From Gammaproteobacteria bacterium (lineage in GTDB: Bacteria > Pseudomonadota > Gammaproteobacteria > SZUA-229), in assembly GCA_015488885.1 (NCBI GenBank), contig WFMW01000015.1, positions 1-34,875 on the forward strand: a DNA stretch of 34,875 bases, given 5' to 3'. Both the position numbers and the translations under genes were made by a program. The notes under the pieces were generated by a model. It saw only the letters and a list, made by a program, of their open reading frames with translations. It ran no database searches and had not been told where the DNA came from. Of the stretch, positions 16,165-24,570 are shown piece after piece; position 1 is the stretch's first letter; each line of letters opens with the position of its first letter.

Positions 16165-18417
16165 TCAGGACGTTAAGGCGGTAAATAATAGCGGTAATTT
16201 TTCCGGTAGTTTTTCTATGTTATCAATCACGCTATAGCCGCCCGGGCCAAATATATCCTGAATATAATCATCGGCTTTTTTATCCAGGCTGATGCAATAA
16301 CTGGCGATGCCGTTTGAGGAAATTTCATCGAGGGCTTTTTTGGTGTCGCTGATTAAATACTGGTCGTCATCAACATCAATATCCGCCGGTTCACCATCGG
16401 TGAGAATCAGCATGAGTTTTTTATCTGCTGACTGATTTTCAAGATAATGTGAGGCGTGACGGATGGCTGCACCCATACGGGTTGAATAAGCGGCATCCAT
16501 GGCGGCAAGTCTGGCCTTGACGGTGTCGTCAAAATGTTCGCTATAACCTTTGAAATGATAATAGCGGACATTATGCCGGGTGTCGGAATGAAAACCGGCA
16601 ATGGCAAATTTATCGCCTAGTTGTTCAATGGTCCAGGCCAGTAATGAAACAGCTTCCTGGCTGAGTTGCAGAATACTTTGTGTGGCACCCGGCGGAATGT
16701 CTTTGAGTGATGCGGATAAATCCAGCAATAACATCACCGCAATATCGCGGCCATCATGTTTATGGCTCATATTGATGCGCGGGTCGGGTTGCGCACCGCA
16801 TTTGTAATCAATCAGCGAGCGAATCGCTACGTCCAGATCCAGTTCGCTGCCTTCTTCCTGATAACGCACCCGCACAAACTGCTGTGGTTTGAGCATGTCG
16901 AGTATTCTTTTTAGCTGTTTGGCCAGGTCTTTATGTTTGTCCAGAATGGCATCAATCGTCGCGGCGCTGGCTGATGGGTGAATGGATTCGTACAGGCTGA
17001 CCCAGTCGGGTTTATGGGTTTGGGTGGCGTAATCCCATTCGGCATAATGCCGTGGTGGCAGGCCATCAAGTTCATGTTCTTCGATATCGGTTTCGCGCTT
17101 GTCATCAAAGGCTTCTTCTTCATCGCCTTCTTCAATAAACATCCACATGTGGCGGTTGTCATCACGGTAATCAACCATGGTATCCTCGAAGCGTATATGT
17201 GGAGACTGGTCACTTTGCAGGCGGCTGCGGGCGGTAAATAAAACCGCAATATCGGCCATTTCTTTTGTGCTGCTGCCCGCTTTTTCGACTGCCTGATAAA
17301 AACGTTCGACAAAATCCAGAATAAGCGGGTTACTGTAGCCATGATTTTTGTCCAGAATGGCGCGTGATAACATTGCCAGGCGGTGGCGGACACAGGATTC
17401 TTTTTCCGTATCACAGGCACCTTCGACAGGTTTCGGGTGTAAGGCCAGTAAATATTTGCGCAAGCCCGGCCAGGCCTGCAACATTAGATATTCAACCCGT
17501 GAGTCTTCCAGATGTTCGATGGCAAGGCGCTGAAACGGGCTGAAATTATCGGCAATAATAGCCGTTGTCCATTTTCGGTGAGCGGCAATATGGGCGATGG
17601 TTATGCGGTAACGATTGAGCCCGCTGACACCGTTGAAATCGTCATAGACATCGGGGACACGGATACCCAGATGGTCGTAATAGGGCACCGGTTTGCGCAG
17701 TTCATCAAAACCCGGAGAATAAGGCACAAAATAAGCCTCATCTTCCCACATGCTACGCAAATACATTTCCAGTTGGCGTTCATTGTCCATGTATAAGGTG
17801 CCGTGGCGTTCACGCTGTAACATGGCTTTGCTGTCGGCCGATTGCAGGCTGAAATAATCCTGCTGGCGTTCAGGGTGATTATTGTAATTGCGGACGCCGT
17901 AATCGATCCAGTTTTTCAGCCCTTCCAGCGATAACTGGTTTAACAGATAGGGGCTGTGGTTTAACAGTTCGGTTAATCCGGGACTGGGTATAGTGGTGTG
18001 AAAACCGTGGATAGAACCGGTGGTTTTTTCCATCATATCAAAAATGATCGCAATGAAACGCTGCACCTGTTCCAGTGTGCCGAGGCGGCGGGTGGCTTCC
18101 GGCAGACATTGCATAAAAGGCGGGATGGCATTGCCGTTAGGGGTACGTGACATGTCCCAGACACACTGGGAGACCATTTTCAGCACGGGTTCGCCGAGTC
18201 GATGCGCAATAGCGGGCATTTCTTCCAGGTAAATCATCACCGGTTCCCAACCACGACCAATCATGCAGATGAGTGAGGCACCCGACAGGTAGTGTTCGAT
18301 ACCCTGGTTGCTTAAATTGCGCAGACAGTCCTTGACATAATCTTCGAAGCATTCTTCTATCTGCGGAAAATTACATTGCAGTTTGTCACGGTAAGCCTGA
18401 ATCTGTTCTGTATACAT
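16165..18417 (-). CDS. cbbO: CbbO, von Willebrand factor A component of the RuBisCO activase
   Basis: This 750-residue protein has a C-terminal vWA domain with the MIDAS motif DLSAS (in VMLLLDLSASLKDIPP) and later ILTDGEPADID. The large N-terminal part (about 1-500) is typical of CbbO/NorD proteins, with an acidic patch EEGDEEEAFDDKRET. CbbO binds the MoxR ATPase CbbQ and targets it to RuBisCO to free inhibited active sites. The position, 22 bases after cbbQ and in the cbbM cluster, decides for CbbO against the related NorD. Its end converges on the YfaZ-like gene. Confidence 0.92.
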   Translation of the reverse strand: MYTEQIQAYRDKLQCNFPQIEECFEDYVKDCLRNLSNQGIEHYLSGASLICMIGRGWEPVMIYLEEMPAIAHRLGEPVLKMVSQCVWDMSRTPNGNAIPPFMQCLPEATRRLGTLEQVQRFIAIIFDMMEKTTGSIHGFHTTIPSPGLTELLNHSPYLLNQLSLEGLKNWIDYGVRNYNNHPERQQDYFSLQSADSKAMLQRERHGTLYMDNERQLEMYLRSMWEDEAYFVPYSPGFDELRKPVPYYDHLGIRVPDVYDDFNGVSGLNRYRITIAHIAAHRKWTTAIIADNFSPFQRLAIEHLEDSRVEYLMLQAWPGLRKYLLALHPKPVEGACDTEKESCVRHRLAMLSRAILDKNHGYSNPLILDFVERFYQAVEKAGSSTKEMADIAVLFTARSRLQSDQSPHIRFEDTMVDYRDDNRHMWMFIEEGDEEEAFDDKRETDIEEHELDGLPPRHYAEWDYATQTHKPDWVSLYESIHPSASAATIDAILDKHKDLAKQLKRILDMLKPQQFVRVRYQEEGSELDLDVAIRSLIDYKCGAQPDPRINMSHKHDGRDIAVMLLLDLSASLKDIPPGATQSILQLSQEAVSLLAWTIEQLGDKFAIAGFHSDTRHNVRYYHFKGYSEHFDDTVKARLAAMDAAYSTRMGAAIRHASHYLENQSADKKLMLILTDGEPADIDVDDDQYLISDTKKALDEISSNGIASYCISLDKKADDYIQDIFGPGGYSVIDNIEKLPEKLPLLFTALTS

Positions 18418-18439
18418 GGGGTTATCTCAGGTTTCCAGG

Positions 18440-19243
18440 TTAGCCAAAAATACTGTCAATGGCGTGATCCAGGGTGCTGCGAATATCGGCATCATCGGTA
18501 ATTGGCCGTACCAGTGCCATGCGACAGGCGGCTTTGGTCTCGATACCTTTATTGATTAAGGTGGCGGCATAAACCAGCAGGCGGGTGGAAATGCCTTCAT
18601 CCAGGCCGTGACCTTTAAGGTTACGTGCAGCATGGGCAATTTTTACCAGTTTTTCAGCCATATCCGTGTCGATATCAGCTTCTCTGGCGACAATTTCCGT
18701 TTCTACCTGTGGCTGTGGATAATCAAAATCCAGTGCGCTGAAGCGTTGTTTGGTCGATTGTTTTAAATCTTTCATCAAACTCTGATAACCGGGGTTGTAG
18801 GAGATAACCAGTTGAAAATCAGGGTGCGCGTTCACCAGTTCGCCTTTTTTATCCAGCGGTAACTGGCGGCGATGGTCGGTAAGTGGATGAATGACTACGG
18901 TGGTATCCTGACGGGCTTCGACAATTTCATCCAGATAGCAGATGGCACCAATGCGGGCGGCCACCGTTAATGGCCCGTCCAGCCAGCGGGTACCGTTGGC
19001 ATCGAGTAAATAACGACCGACTAAATCCGATGCTGTCATGTCTTCATTACAGGCGACGGTGATAATCGGTTTACCCAGTTTCCATGCCATGTGTTCAATA
19101 AAACGGGATTTACCACAGCCGGTCGGGCCTTTAATCATGACCGGCAGGCGCGCCGCATAAGCCGCTTCATATAAAGCAATTTCATCTTCCTGTTCAGCAT
19201 AAAAGGGTTGTTCGGTTATTTTGTATTGTTCAATATCGGTCAT
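18440..19243 (-). CDS. cbbQ: CbbQ, MoxR-type AAA+ ATPase of the RuBisCO activase
   Basis: This 267-residue protein has Walker A GPTGCGKS at residues 39-46, Walker B ICYLDEI, and the MoxR sensor and arginine-finger regions (LVISYNPGYQS, KQSTKQRFSALDF). CbbQ hexamers use ATP to remodel RuBisCO through CbbO. The frame is open five codons further to 19258, but the ATG at 19243 (MTDIEQYK) is preceded by GAGAAC at suitable distance and matches the usual CbbQ start. It lies downstream of cbbM behind a strong terminator, so it may be made at a lower level than cbbM by readthrough. Confidence 0.93.
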   Translation of the reverse strand: MTDIEQYKITEQPFYAEQEDEIALYEAAYAARLPVMIKGPTGCGKSRFIEHMAWKLGKPIITVACNEDMTASDLVGRYLLDANGTRWLDGPLTVAARIGAICYLDEIVEARQDTTVVIHPLTDHRRQLPLDKKGELVNAHPDFQLVISYNPGYQSLMKDLKQSTKQRFSALDFDYPQPQVETEIVAREADIDTDMAEKLVKIAHAARNLKGHGLDEGISTRLLVYAATLINKGIETKAACRMALVRPITDDADIRSTLDHAIDSIFG

Positions 19244-19288
19244 GGTGTATGTTCTCATGGGCAGGCTCTAATGAGCAGTTACAGGGTG

Positions 19289-19320
19289 AAAAAAAACCCC
19301 CGGCAGGGCGGGGGTTTTTA
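19289..19320 (-). terminator. Strong rho-independent terminator after cbbM
   Basis: CCCCCG (19297-19302) pairs with CGGGGG (19309-19314) around a 6-base loop. Reading leftward, the stem is followed by an eight-base T run (A run 19289-19296 on the + strand). On the + strand a shorter T run follows as well, so it could act both ways. It separates cbbM from cbbQ. Confidence 0.85.
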
Positions 19321-19339
19321 ACCAGGGTTCGATTTATTT

Positions 19340-19513
19340 AGTTACTGTCCATGAACAACGTCGTCACGAGGGTGATTCCGGTGCATGAGACTCTAAGATA
19401 AACTCCTGGTTACAAGATATAGGCGTTTGGTTATTCCAAATAACTATATCTCGTGGCCGAAAGATTATGCGTCGGAAGTGGCCACAGTAGATGTCTGTTC
19501 ATGGTCGGTAACT
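19340..19513 (-). repeat. 17-bp inverted repeat enclosing the cbbM 3' region
   Basis: AGTTACTGTCCATGAAC (19340-19356) and GTTCATGGTCGGTAACT (19497-19513) can pair at 15 of 17 positions, leaving a loop of 140 bases. The outer arm contains two bases of the cbbM stop codon (19512-19514). The loop includes a perfect GTGGCCAC palindrome. Confidence 0.75.
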
Positions 19514-20897
19514 ATTTATGAACACCCAGTTTTTCACGCCAGCCGGGGAAGATCTGATCGGCATCACCGGGGAAGGATTCGAATGCGCGGGCGAATTCAT
19601 GATGCTCTTTGGCATATTCGACCGGGTCAGCACCTTCTTTCCAGCATTCATACGCCTGACGCAGAGATTTTGCACCAGCTGCCGGGCTGTCAATATGGCC
19701 GTAAGCACCACCACCCGCGGTGTTGATAACATTTCCATGGCCCAGATTCTCGAAGAAGCCAGGTAAACGTAGCGCGTTCATGCCACCGGAAATAATCGGG
19801 GTAGTGGCTTTCATGCCATCCCATTTCTGATAGTAGACAGGACCCTGACACTCATCGCGTTCAATCATATAAGCAATGATTTTGTCATCCTGTGAGCCTT
19901 CCATTTTGCCGTAACCCATGGTGCCGACATGAATACCGGAAGCCCCTTGCAGGCGGGAAAATTTAGCCAGTACATAAGCATCATAACCACGTTTTGCAGA
20001 CGGTGAAGTAACCATCCCGTGACCGGCGCGGTGATAATGCAGGAACTGGTTCGGGTACTGACGACGGGCAGTGGTAATCATCCCCGGGCCACCGACAAAA
20101 CCATCAACCAGGAAAGCGACGTGGGAAGCATTTTCACCAAAAGTTTCGAGGGCAAAATCAGCACGTGCACACATTTCATGGTAATCGTCAGCGGTAATAT
20201 TCATAGAGAACAGTTTGGCTTCACCTGTTTCATCCTGAGCGCGAGCCAGTGCGTCTGCGACCAGAGGAATTACTTCTTTTACCGGGCAGAATAACTGGTT
20301 GCCCTGAGGCTCGTCATTTTTAATAAAATCACCACCCAGCCAGAACTGGTAAGCGGCATCGGCAAATGGCTGTGGGCGTAAACCCAGTTTGGGTTTGATA
20401 ATGGTGCCGGCAACATAACCACCGTTTTCAACCGGGCGACCCAGAATACGCCACATATCGGAAATATTTTTTGCCGGACCGTCAAACAGTTCAAGAAATT
20501 TGGGCGGTATCCAGAAGTCATACATTTTGGCATGTTTTACATCACCCATGCCCTGATTATTACCAATCATCATGGTTAGCATGGAAACCAGCATGGCGCG
20601 ACCATCGATAATATTACGGTCAAATAATTCAACCGGGTAGGCAATACGCATTTCCTCGGTGGCTTCATCAATATGATATACCAGTGCATCAACGCCTTTG
20701 GTGAAGTCGTCAGTGGTGCAGACTTCAACATTGGTACCGGTTGAAGATTCTGCCGCAAAGTGAGCCGCTGTTGCCAGGTAGCCGTGGCCGGCAACGGGTG
20801 CCATTTTATATGCGGCGAGGACGTGTTTGCCTTCAGCCAGCAGGGTATCTTCATCCAGAGTCAGATCTGAATAACGTGCGGTTTGGTCTAATGCCAT
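19512..20897 (-). CDS. cbbM: Form II ribulose-1,5-bisphosphate carboxylase/oxygenase
   Basis: This 461-residue protein is a typical form II large subunit. All key residues are present: Lys168 in [12 protein letters not shown], the carbamylated Lys193 with Asp195 and Glu196 in [14 protein letters not shown], His289 in HYHRAGHG and loop-6 Lys331 in [10 protein letters not shown]. They sit two residues later than in the Rhodospirillum rubrum enzyme. It fixes CO2 onto ribulose bisphosphate in the Calvin cycle; form II has no small subunit, and none is present. A strong AGGAGA ribosome binding site precedes the ATG. It is divergent from cbbR and followed by a terminator, then cbbQ and cbbO. Confidence 0.98.
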   Translation of the reverse strand: MALDQTARYSDLTLDEDTLLAEGKHVLAAYKMAPVAGHGYLATAAHFAAESSTGTNVEVCTTDDFTKGVDALVYHIDEATEEMRIAYPVELFDRNIIDGRAMLVSMLTMMIGNNQGMGDVKHAKMYDFWIPPKFLELFDGPAKNISDMWRILGRPVENGGYVAGTIIKPKLGLRPQPFADAAYQFWLGGDFIKNDEPQGNQLFCPVKEVIPLVADALARAQDETGEAKLFSMNITADDYHEMCARADFALETFGENASHVAFLVDGFVGGPGMITTARRQYPNQFLHYHRAGHGMVTSPSAKRGYDAYVLAKFSRLQGASGIHVGTMGYGKMEGSQDDKIIAYMIERDECQGPVYYQKWDGMKATTPIISGGMNALRLPGFFENLGHGNVINTAGGGAYGHIDSPAAGAKSLRQAYECWKEGADPVEYAKEHHEFARAFESFPGDADQIFPGWREKLGVHK

Positions 20898-20957
20898 TGT
20901 GTTGTCTCCTAATTAAGGGTTACGAATTTGATCTGGTAATCATCACCAGTGGTGCTT

Positions 20958-20986
20958 ACTATAATGCTAATAGTGTATAATTAACA
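20958..20986 (-). promoter_or_regulatory. Candidate cbbM promoter (weak -35)
   Basis: Read leftward, TATAGT (20963-20958) is a fair -10 and TGTTAA (20986-20981), 17 bases away, a poor -35. A poor -35 is what one expects of a promoter needing an activator such as CbbR. Inference from spacing only. Confidence 0.4.
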
Positions 20987-20989
20987 CTA
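20971..20989. promoter_or_regulatory. Candidate CbbR operator 1 (palindrome)
   Basis: TAGTGTATAATTAACACTA is a perfect inverted repeat with 6-bp arms and a 7-base centre, the size and shape of a LysR-type recognition site (T-N11-A class). It overlaps the -35 regions of both cbbM and cbbR. Confidence 0.6.
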
Positions 20990-21010
20990 AATGTTTTTGA
21001 TTGTTATAAT
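20981..21010 (+). promoter_or_regulatory. Candidate cbbR promoter
   Basis: TTAACA (20981-20986), an 18-base spacer and a perfect TATAAT (21005-21010) face cbbR, whose ATG is at 21076. The -35 lies inside operator 1, so CbbR bound there would block its own gene, as is usual for LysR regulators. Confidence 0.5.
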
Positions 21011-21024
21011 AAGTAAATACTTAT
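21009..21024. promoter_or_regulatory. Second palindrome in the cbbM-cbbR gap
   Basis: ATAAGTA-AA-TACTTAT has perfect 7-bp arms. It covers the -10/start region of the proposed cbbR promoter and lies 38 bases from operator 1 (centre to centre about 36). It may be another operator half. Confidence 0.45.
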
Positions 21025-21026
21025 GG

Positions 21027-21062
21027 TTTGTTCTTGACATTCTATTTGTTCTTGACGTTCTA
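21027..21062 (+). repeat. Tandem 18-bp repeats just upstream of cbbR
   Basis: TTTGTTCTTGACATTCTA (21027-21044) is followed directly by TTTGTTCTTGACGTTCTA (21045-21062), 17 of 18 identical. Each holds TTGAC. They end 13 bases before the cbbR ATG. Confidence 0.85.
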
Positions 21063-21075
21063 AAGGGAAGCAATA

Positions 21076-21987
21076 ATGGCATTAAATATTACATTCAGGC
21101 AATTACGGGTATTTGAATCGGCTGCCAGACATTTAAGCTATACCCGTGCCGCTGAGGAGTTATACCTTAGTCAGCCTGCTGTTTCAATGCAAATCAAACA
21201 GTTAGAATCGATGGTGGGGCTGGCTTTATTTGAGCAAATTGGCAAAAAAATGCATTTGACTGAGGCGGGCAAGGAAATATACAGCTATAGCCAGAGTATT
21301 AGTCATTTGCTTGCTGATGCTGAAATGGTGATTAATGAGTTAAAAGGTCTGCAATCCGGGCGTCTGGTATTGTCGGTGGCGACAACAGCGAGCCATTTTG
21401 CCACCCGGTTATTGGCCGAATTCACCAAGTTACACAGTGGTATTACCAGCAGTCTGACGATTACCAATCGTGAAGCCCTGCAGCGGCAACTGGAAAATAA
21501 TGAACCTGACCTGGTGATTATGGGGCAGCCACAGGAGGGGGTTGAAGTTGAAGCAGAGGCATTTATGGAGAATCCACTGGTGATGATTGCGCCAGCGGAT
21601 CATCCTCTGGTTAAGCAGAAGAATATCCCGTTATCAGCCATTAAGAATGAAAATTTTGTGGTACGTGAACAGGGGTCGGGAACTCGTGATGCCAGCGAAC
21701 GGTTTTTTACCCGTCACCAGATACATTTTAATACCGCGATTGAAATGAGCAGTAATGAGGCGATTAAACAGGCAGTAGAAGCCGGACTGGGTCTGGGTAT
21801 TGTGTCGATTCATACGCTGGAGCTGGAGATGGAAACCGGTCGTCTGCAGATGCTGGATGTGCAGGGTTTCCCTATTTTACGTTACTGGTATATTTTGCAG
21901 CGTAAAGGCAAACGACTGTCCCCTGCGGCACAGGCATTTAAGCAGTTTGTGCTGGAGCAGGCCAAAACTTTTATTCATCTGCCCTGA
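21076..21987 (+). CDS. cbbR: CbbR, LysR-type regulator of carbon fixation
   Basis: This 303-residue protein has the LysR winged helix-turn-helix at the N-terminus (FRQLRVFESAARHLSYTRAAEELYLSQPAVSMQIKQLE, about residues 7-45) and a periplasmic-binding-like effector domain (about 90-300). The sequence and the head-to-head position with cbbM identify it as CbbR. It binds DNA and activates Calvin-cycle genes in response to metabolites such as phosphorylated sugars or NADPH in other bacteria. An AAGGGA ribosome binding site precedes the ATG. The shared upstream region holds two palindromes and a tandem repeat. Confidence 0.93.
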   Translation: MALNITFRQLRVFESAARHLSYTRAAEELYLSQPAVSMQIKQLESMVGLALFEQIGKKMHLTEAGKEIYSYSQSISHLLADAEMVINELKGLQSGRLVLSVATTASHFATRLLAEFTKLHSGITSSLTITNREALQRQLENNEPDLVIMGQPQEGVEVEAEAFMENPLVMIAPADHPLVKQKNIPLSAIKNENFVVREQGSGTRDASERFFTRHQIHFNTAIEMSSNEAIKQAVEAGLGLGIVSIHTLELEMETGRLQMLDVQGFPILRYWYILQRKGKRLSPAAQAFKQFVLEQAKTFIHLP

Positions 21988-22008
21988 ATCAGGTATTCTC
22001 AGGAAACT

Positions 22009-22599
22009 TTATTCAGATTTTGATGTTGGCTTATAAGTAAATTTTTGCCCGGATATCGCCGCTTCAAACATTAAGCCACCTTTTGCAATAGTAAAAATTG
22101 CCATGCCTCGGTAATAGGCACCGGCTGTTTCAGCGTTATTTTTACCACCACTACCACTGGCTGTTGCACCCAGTGTACCAGCAGACGCCTGTGCGCCGGC
22201 GGTAATGGCAACAGCAGACGCCTGTGCGCTAAATTCAAAATTACCTGAGGTAAATTCATCGAATGCACGTTTGTCTTCAAAGAAAATAATTTCACTGTAT
22301 GCCTGGCCACCAATCTGGAAACCAAGGCTTAACTGTGTGGTCGTAGTGTCGCCAACATAAATATTATGTTTATAAACTCGACCTTCACCATAAGCGCCAC
22401 CAACAACAAAGCCGCCTTTGCCGATAGTGGGAAAAAGGGCGTAACCGTAGTTGTGTTTGAAATATAAATGGCTTTCACCTGCCTGTTGAAAAACTTTGAC
22501 TGTGTCGGCGTATTCATCTGCATGGGCAAAGGCAAAAGGCAGGCTAAGTGAAAAAAACAGGGTGAGGCTGGTAAATAGGCGATTATATTGTTTGTTCAT
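22009..22599 (-). CDS. Exported SYLF/Ysc84-domain lipid-binding protein
   Basis: This is a 196-residue precursor from the ATG at 22599: a basic N-terminus, a hydrophobic stretch (LFTSLTLFFSLSLPFAFAHA) and a likely cleavage after residue 27. The mature protein has the SYLF pattern: a GYALFPTIGKGGFVVGGAYGEGRVY core, TQLSLGFQIGGQAYSEIIFFED, and a C-terminal GLMFEAAISGQKFTY. Bacterial members (Ysc84 domain) are periplasmic or surface-linked and probably bind lipid; their job is unknown. A frame open to 22689 would put extra residues before the signal peptide, so the later ATG is preferred. An unusual Ala/Gly/Ser stretch lies in the middle (about residues 127-155). Confidence 0.85.
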   Translation of the reverse strand: MNKQYNRLFTSLTLFFSLSLPFAFAHADEYADTVKVFQQAGESHLYFKHNYGYALFPTIGKGGFVVGGAYGEGRVYKHNIYVGDTTTTQLSLGFQIGGQAYSEIIFFEDKRAFDEFTSGNFEFSAQASAVAITAGAQASAGTLGATASGSGGKNNAETAGAYYRGMAIFTIAKGGLMFEAAISGQKFTYKPTSKSE

Positions 22600-22850
22600 G
22601 TTGTTACTCGAATAGCTAAAAATAAAGTGATGTCTTTTTATGATACAGGCATGGAAGAAAAAAGCGATAAAATTTCTCTGCTTGAGCAAGAAAACGTGGT
22701 GAATAGCAGGCCATTAACATAATTTCTAACAAAAAGCAGGGGCGTTTTAGTTATTCTTACTGATGAATGTATTGTGCATAAGTTTCCTATAATGGTGTTT
22801 TTTTATTGATCAGTTATTTTCAGGTTAAAAATTTATGCGGATATTGTACC

Positions 22851-23480
22851 TCAGGCATCATAAAATAATTTTGTTATATTATGTGCCGTTTTTCTAATAT
22901 CTGCCTGATTGAACAGGCTGTTGATCACTGCAATCATATCAGCACCAGCAGCAATGGGTTGAATCGCATTATCGACAGTGATGCCGCCAATAGCACAAAC
23001 CGCAATGTTGAGTTGTTTTCTGGCTTTTTTAATTAATGTTAATTCTGCCATTACCGCATCAGGTTTTGTCGGTGAGGGAAAGACAGCGCCAAAAGCAATG
23101 TAATCTGCGCCAGCGTGGACGGCCTTTTCAGCCAGTGAATACTGGTTGTAACAGGAAGCGCCAATAATAGCCTGATTGCCAAGCTGAGTTCTGGCATCGT
23201 TGATGGATGTATCATCCTGTCCCAGATGGACGCCATCGGCATGAACCGCCAGGCATAACTCAATATCATCATTAATAATCAGTAATGCCTGATACTGTTG
23301 GCATAAGTGGTGTAATAATGTTGCCTGCTGCAGGCGTTTTTCAGCATGAGACCTTTTATCACGGTATTGAATAATGCTTGCACCGCCTTCAAGCGCTTCG
23401 ACAAGCTGTTGCTGAAACCGGTTTTCCGGCATAAGTTGTGAATCGGTAATAGCATATAAGCCATGCAATTTTTTACGCAT
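22851..23480 (-). CDS. thiE: Thiamine-phosphate synthase
   Basis: This 209-residue TIM-barrel protein has the ThiE motifs GLYAITDS, IQYRDK, LLIINDDIELCLAVHADGVHLGQDD, GASCYN, IAFGAVFPSPTKP and CAIGGI. It joins HMP pyrophosphate with thiazole phosphate to make thiamin phosphate in the cytoplasm. Length matches the family (about 210). It follows thiD by 38 bases on the same strand and they probably form an operon. I looked for a thiamin riboswitch upstream of the pair and did not find the conserved CTGAGA and ACC-T-GAACCTGAT patterns. Confidence 0.95.
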   Translation of the reverse strand: MRKKLHGLYAITDSQLMPENRFQQQLVEALEGGASIIQYRDKRSHAEKRLQQATLLHHLCQQYQALLIINDDIELCLAVHADGVHLGQDDTSINDARTQLGNQAIIGASCYNQYSLAEKAVHAGADYIAFGAVFPSPTKPDAVMAELTLIKKARKQLNIAVCAIGGITVDNAIQPIAAGADMIAVINSLFNQADIRKTAHNITKLFYDA

Positions 23481-23518
23481 TATGGATGTTCTTTGGCGCA
23501 GCTATGGTGCAAAAGCGG

Positions 23519-24313
23519 CTATTTGTCTTTATCCCAGAAAAAACGATTCGGGTGGTATTGTCCCATGCCCAGTCGGTGAGCGTTCAGCAAGGTTTTGTAG
23601 GTGTAGTCCAGTGCCTGACGTACGGCACCCAACGGTTCCTGACCTAATGCAGTTTGTGCGGCAATGCTCGATGCCAGGGTGCAGCCAGAGCCATGATATT
23701 TGTGTGGCAGGCGGGCATAATGAAAGCTTTCAATTTCACGGTGATTGCAGAATAAAGTGTGGACTACATCCGGCGTTTTACCATGGGTGCCAGTGAGTAA
23801 AATATAGTCAACATCTGATTCCAGTAAACCCATGGCGGCGGCGGTCGGGGTGTCGGAGCCGGGGGCGAGGGCATGAACTTCAAATACATTGGGCGTCAAT
23901 ATTCGGGTTAAAGGTAATAATAATGTTTTTACGCTGTCTATCACTTCTTCGCTACTGAGTGCGCTGTCTTTTTCGGTGCTGAATACCGGGTCGTAAATAA
24001 CCGGTATGTCCGGGTAGTCAGTAAGGATGGAGCGAATAGCCATAACCACTTCAGCACTGCCAACCATGCCGATTTTTATTACTGCAACCGGCATGTCTTC
24101 CAGTACCGCACGTGCCTGTTCAATCAGCAGGTCGGGTGGCATGGGTGAAAACGAGCTGACATCGACAGTATCCTGAACCGTGGCAGCAGTAATGATGGGT
24201 GCCGCGATACAGCCATGACTGCTCAGGGTTTCAATATCGGCAGAAATACCTGCTCCACCCGTCGGGTCGGCACCGGAAAAACATAATACAACAGGTGGTT
24301 GAGTATTTGTCAT
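23519..24313 (-). CDS. thiD: Hydroxymethylpyrimidine/phosphomethylpyrimidine kinase
   Basis: This 264-residue ribokinase-fold protein starts PPVVLCFSGADPTGGAGISADIETLSSHGC, the ThiD signature. It has IPVIYDPVFSTEKDS and the C-terminal KYHGSGCTLASSIAAQTALG anion hole. It phosphorylates HMP twice to HMP pyrophosphate. The frame is open to 24367, but the extension runs into a large hairpin (24348-24508) and the ATG at 24313 places the protein start as in other ThiD. It heads the thiD-thiE operon. Confidence 0.94.
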   Translation of the reverse strand: MTNTQPPVVLCFSGADPTGGAGISADIETLSSHGCIAAPIITAATVQDTVDVSSFSPMPPDLLIEQARAVLEDMPVAVIKIGMVGSAEVVMAIRSILTDYPDIPVIYDPVFSTEKDSALSSEEVIDSVKTLLLPLTRILTPNVFEVHALAPGSDTPTAAAMGLLESDVDYILLTGTHGKTPDVVHTLFCNHREIESFHYARLPHKYHGSGCTLASSIAAQTALGQEPLGAVRQALDYTYKTLLNAHRLGMGQYHPNRFFWDKDK

Positions 24314-24347
24314 AATAGTCAGAGAGTCAGTGTAAATATTGTATTTT

Positions 24348-24508
24348 ACCTGAATCCGTAGGTTCATCGTGGATACAGTGTACGTGATATTGATTTCACA
24401 GTGGTTTAAAAAATCTTAGTTTCACCCATAGATTAAGTGGGCATTTTTTAAACCGCTGTGGGATCAAGAGCTTGTGCAATGTGCTGCGATGAACCTGCGG
24501 ATCCAGGT
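24348..24508 (+). repeat. 161-nt imperfect palindrome between thiD and the rubredoxin gene
   Basis: The left arm 24348-24414 (67 bases) and right arm 24443-24508 (66 bases) are inverted copies. The outermost 22 and innermost 18 bases are nearly perfect and the middle is about two-thirds matched with one gap. The loop is 24415-24442. Most arm differences are of the kind that leaves a G-U pair in a + strand RNA. It could be a structured leader or small RNA, or the remains of a miniature inverted-repeat element. It ends 62 bases before the rubredoxin start. Confidence 0.8.
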
Positions 24509-24570
24509 TTTATATTAAACCAGTCTGTGTAGAATAGCCATTTCAAAAATCATTTTCAAAGAGGGTTCGA

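Noticed and set aside
15722-16237. Rightward open frame of 171 codons
   Set aside because: It is out of frame with the YfaZ-like gene and overlaps the end of cbbO; its composition is not protein-like.
16165-18417. NorD (nitric oxide reductase activation) instead of CbbO
   Set aside because: The protein families are related, but cbbQ lies upstream and cbbM is in the cluster, with no nor genes.
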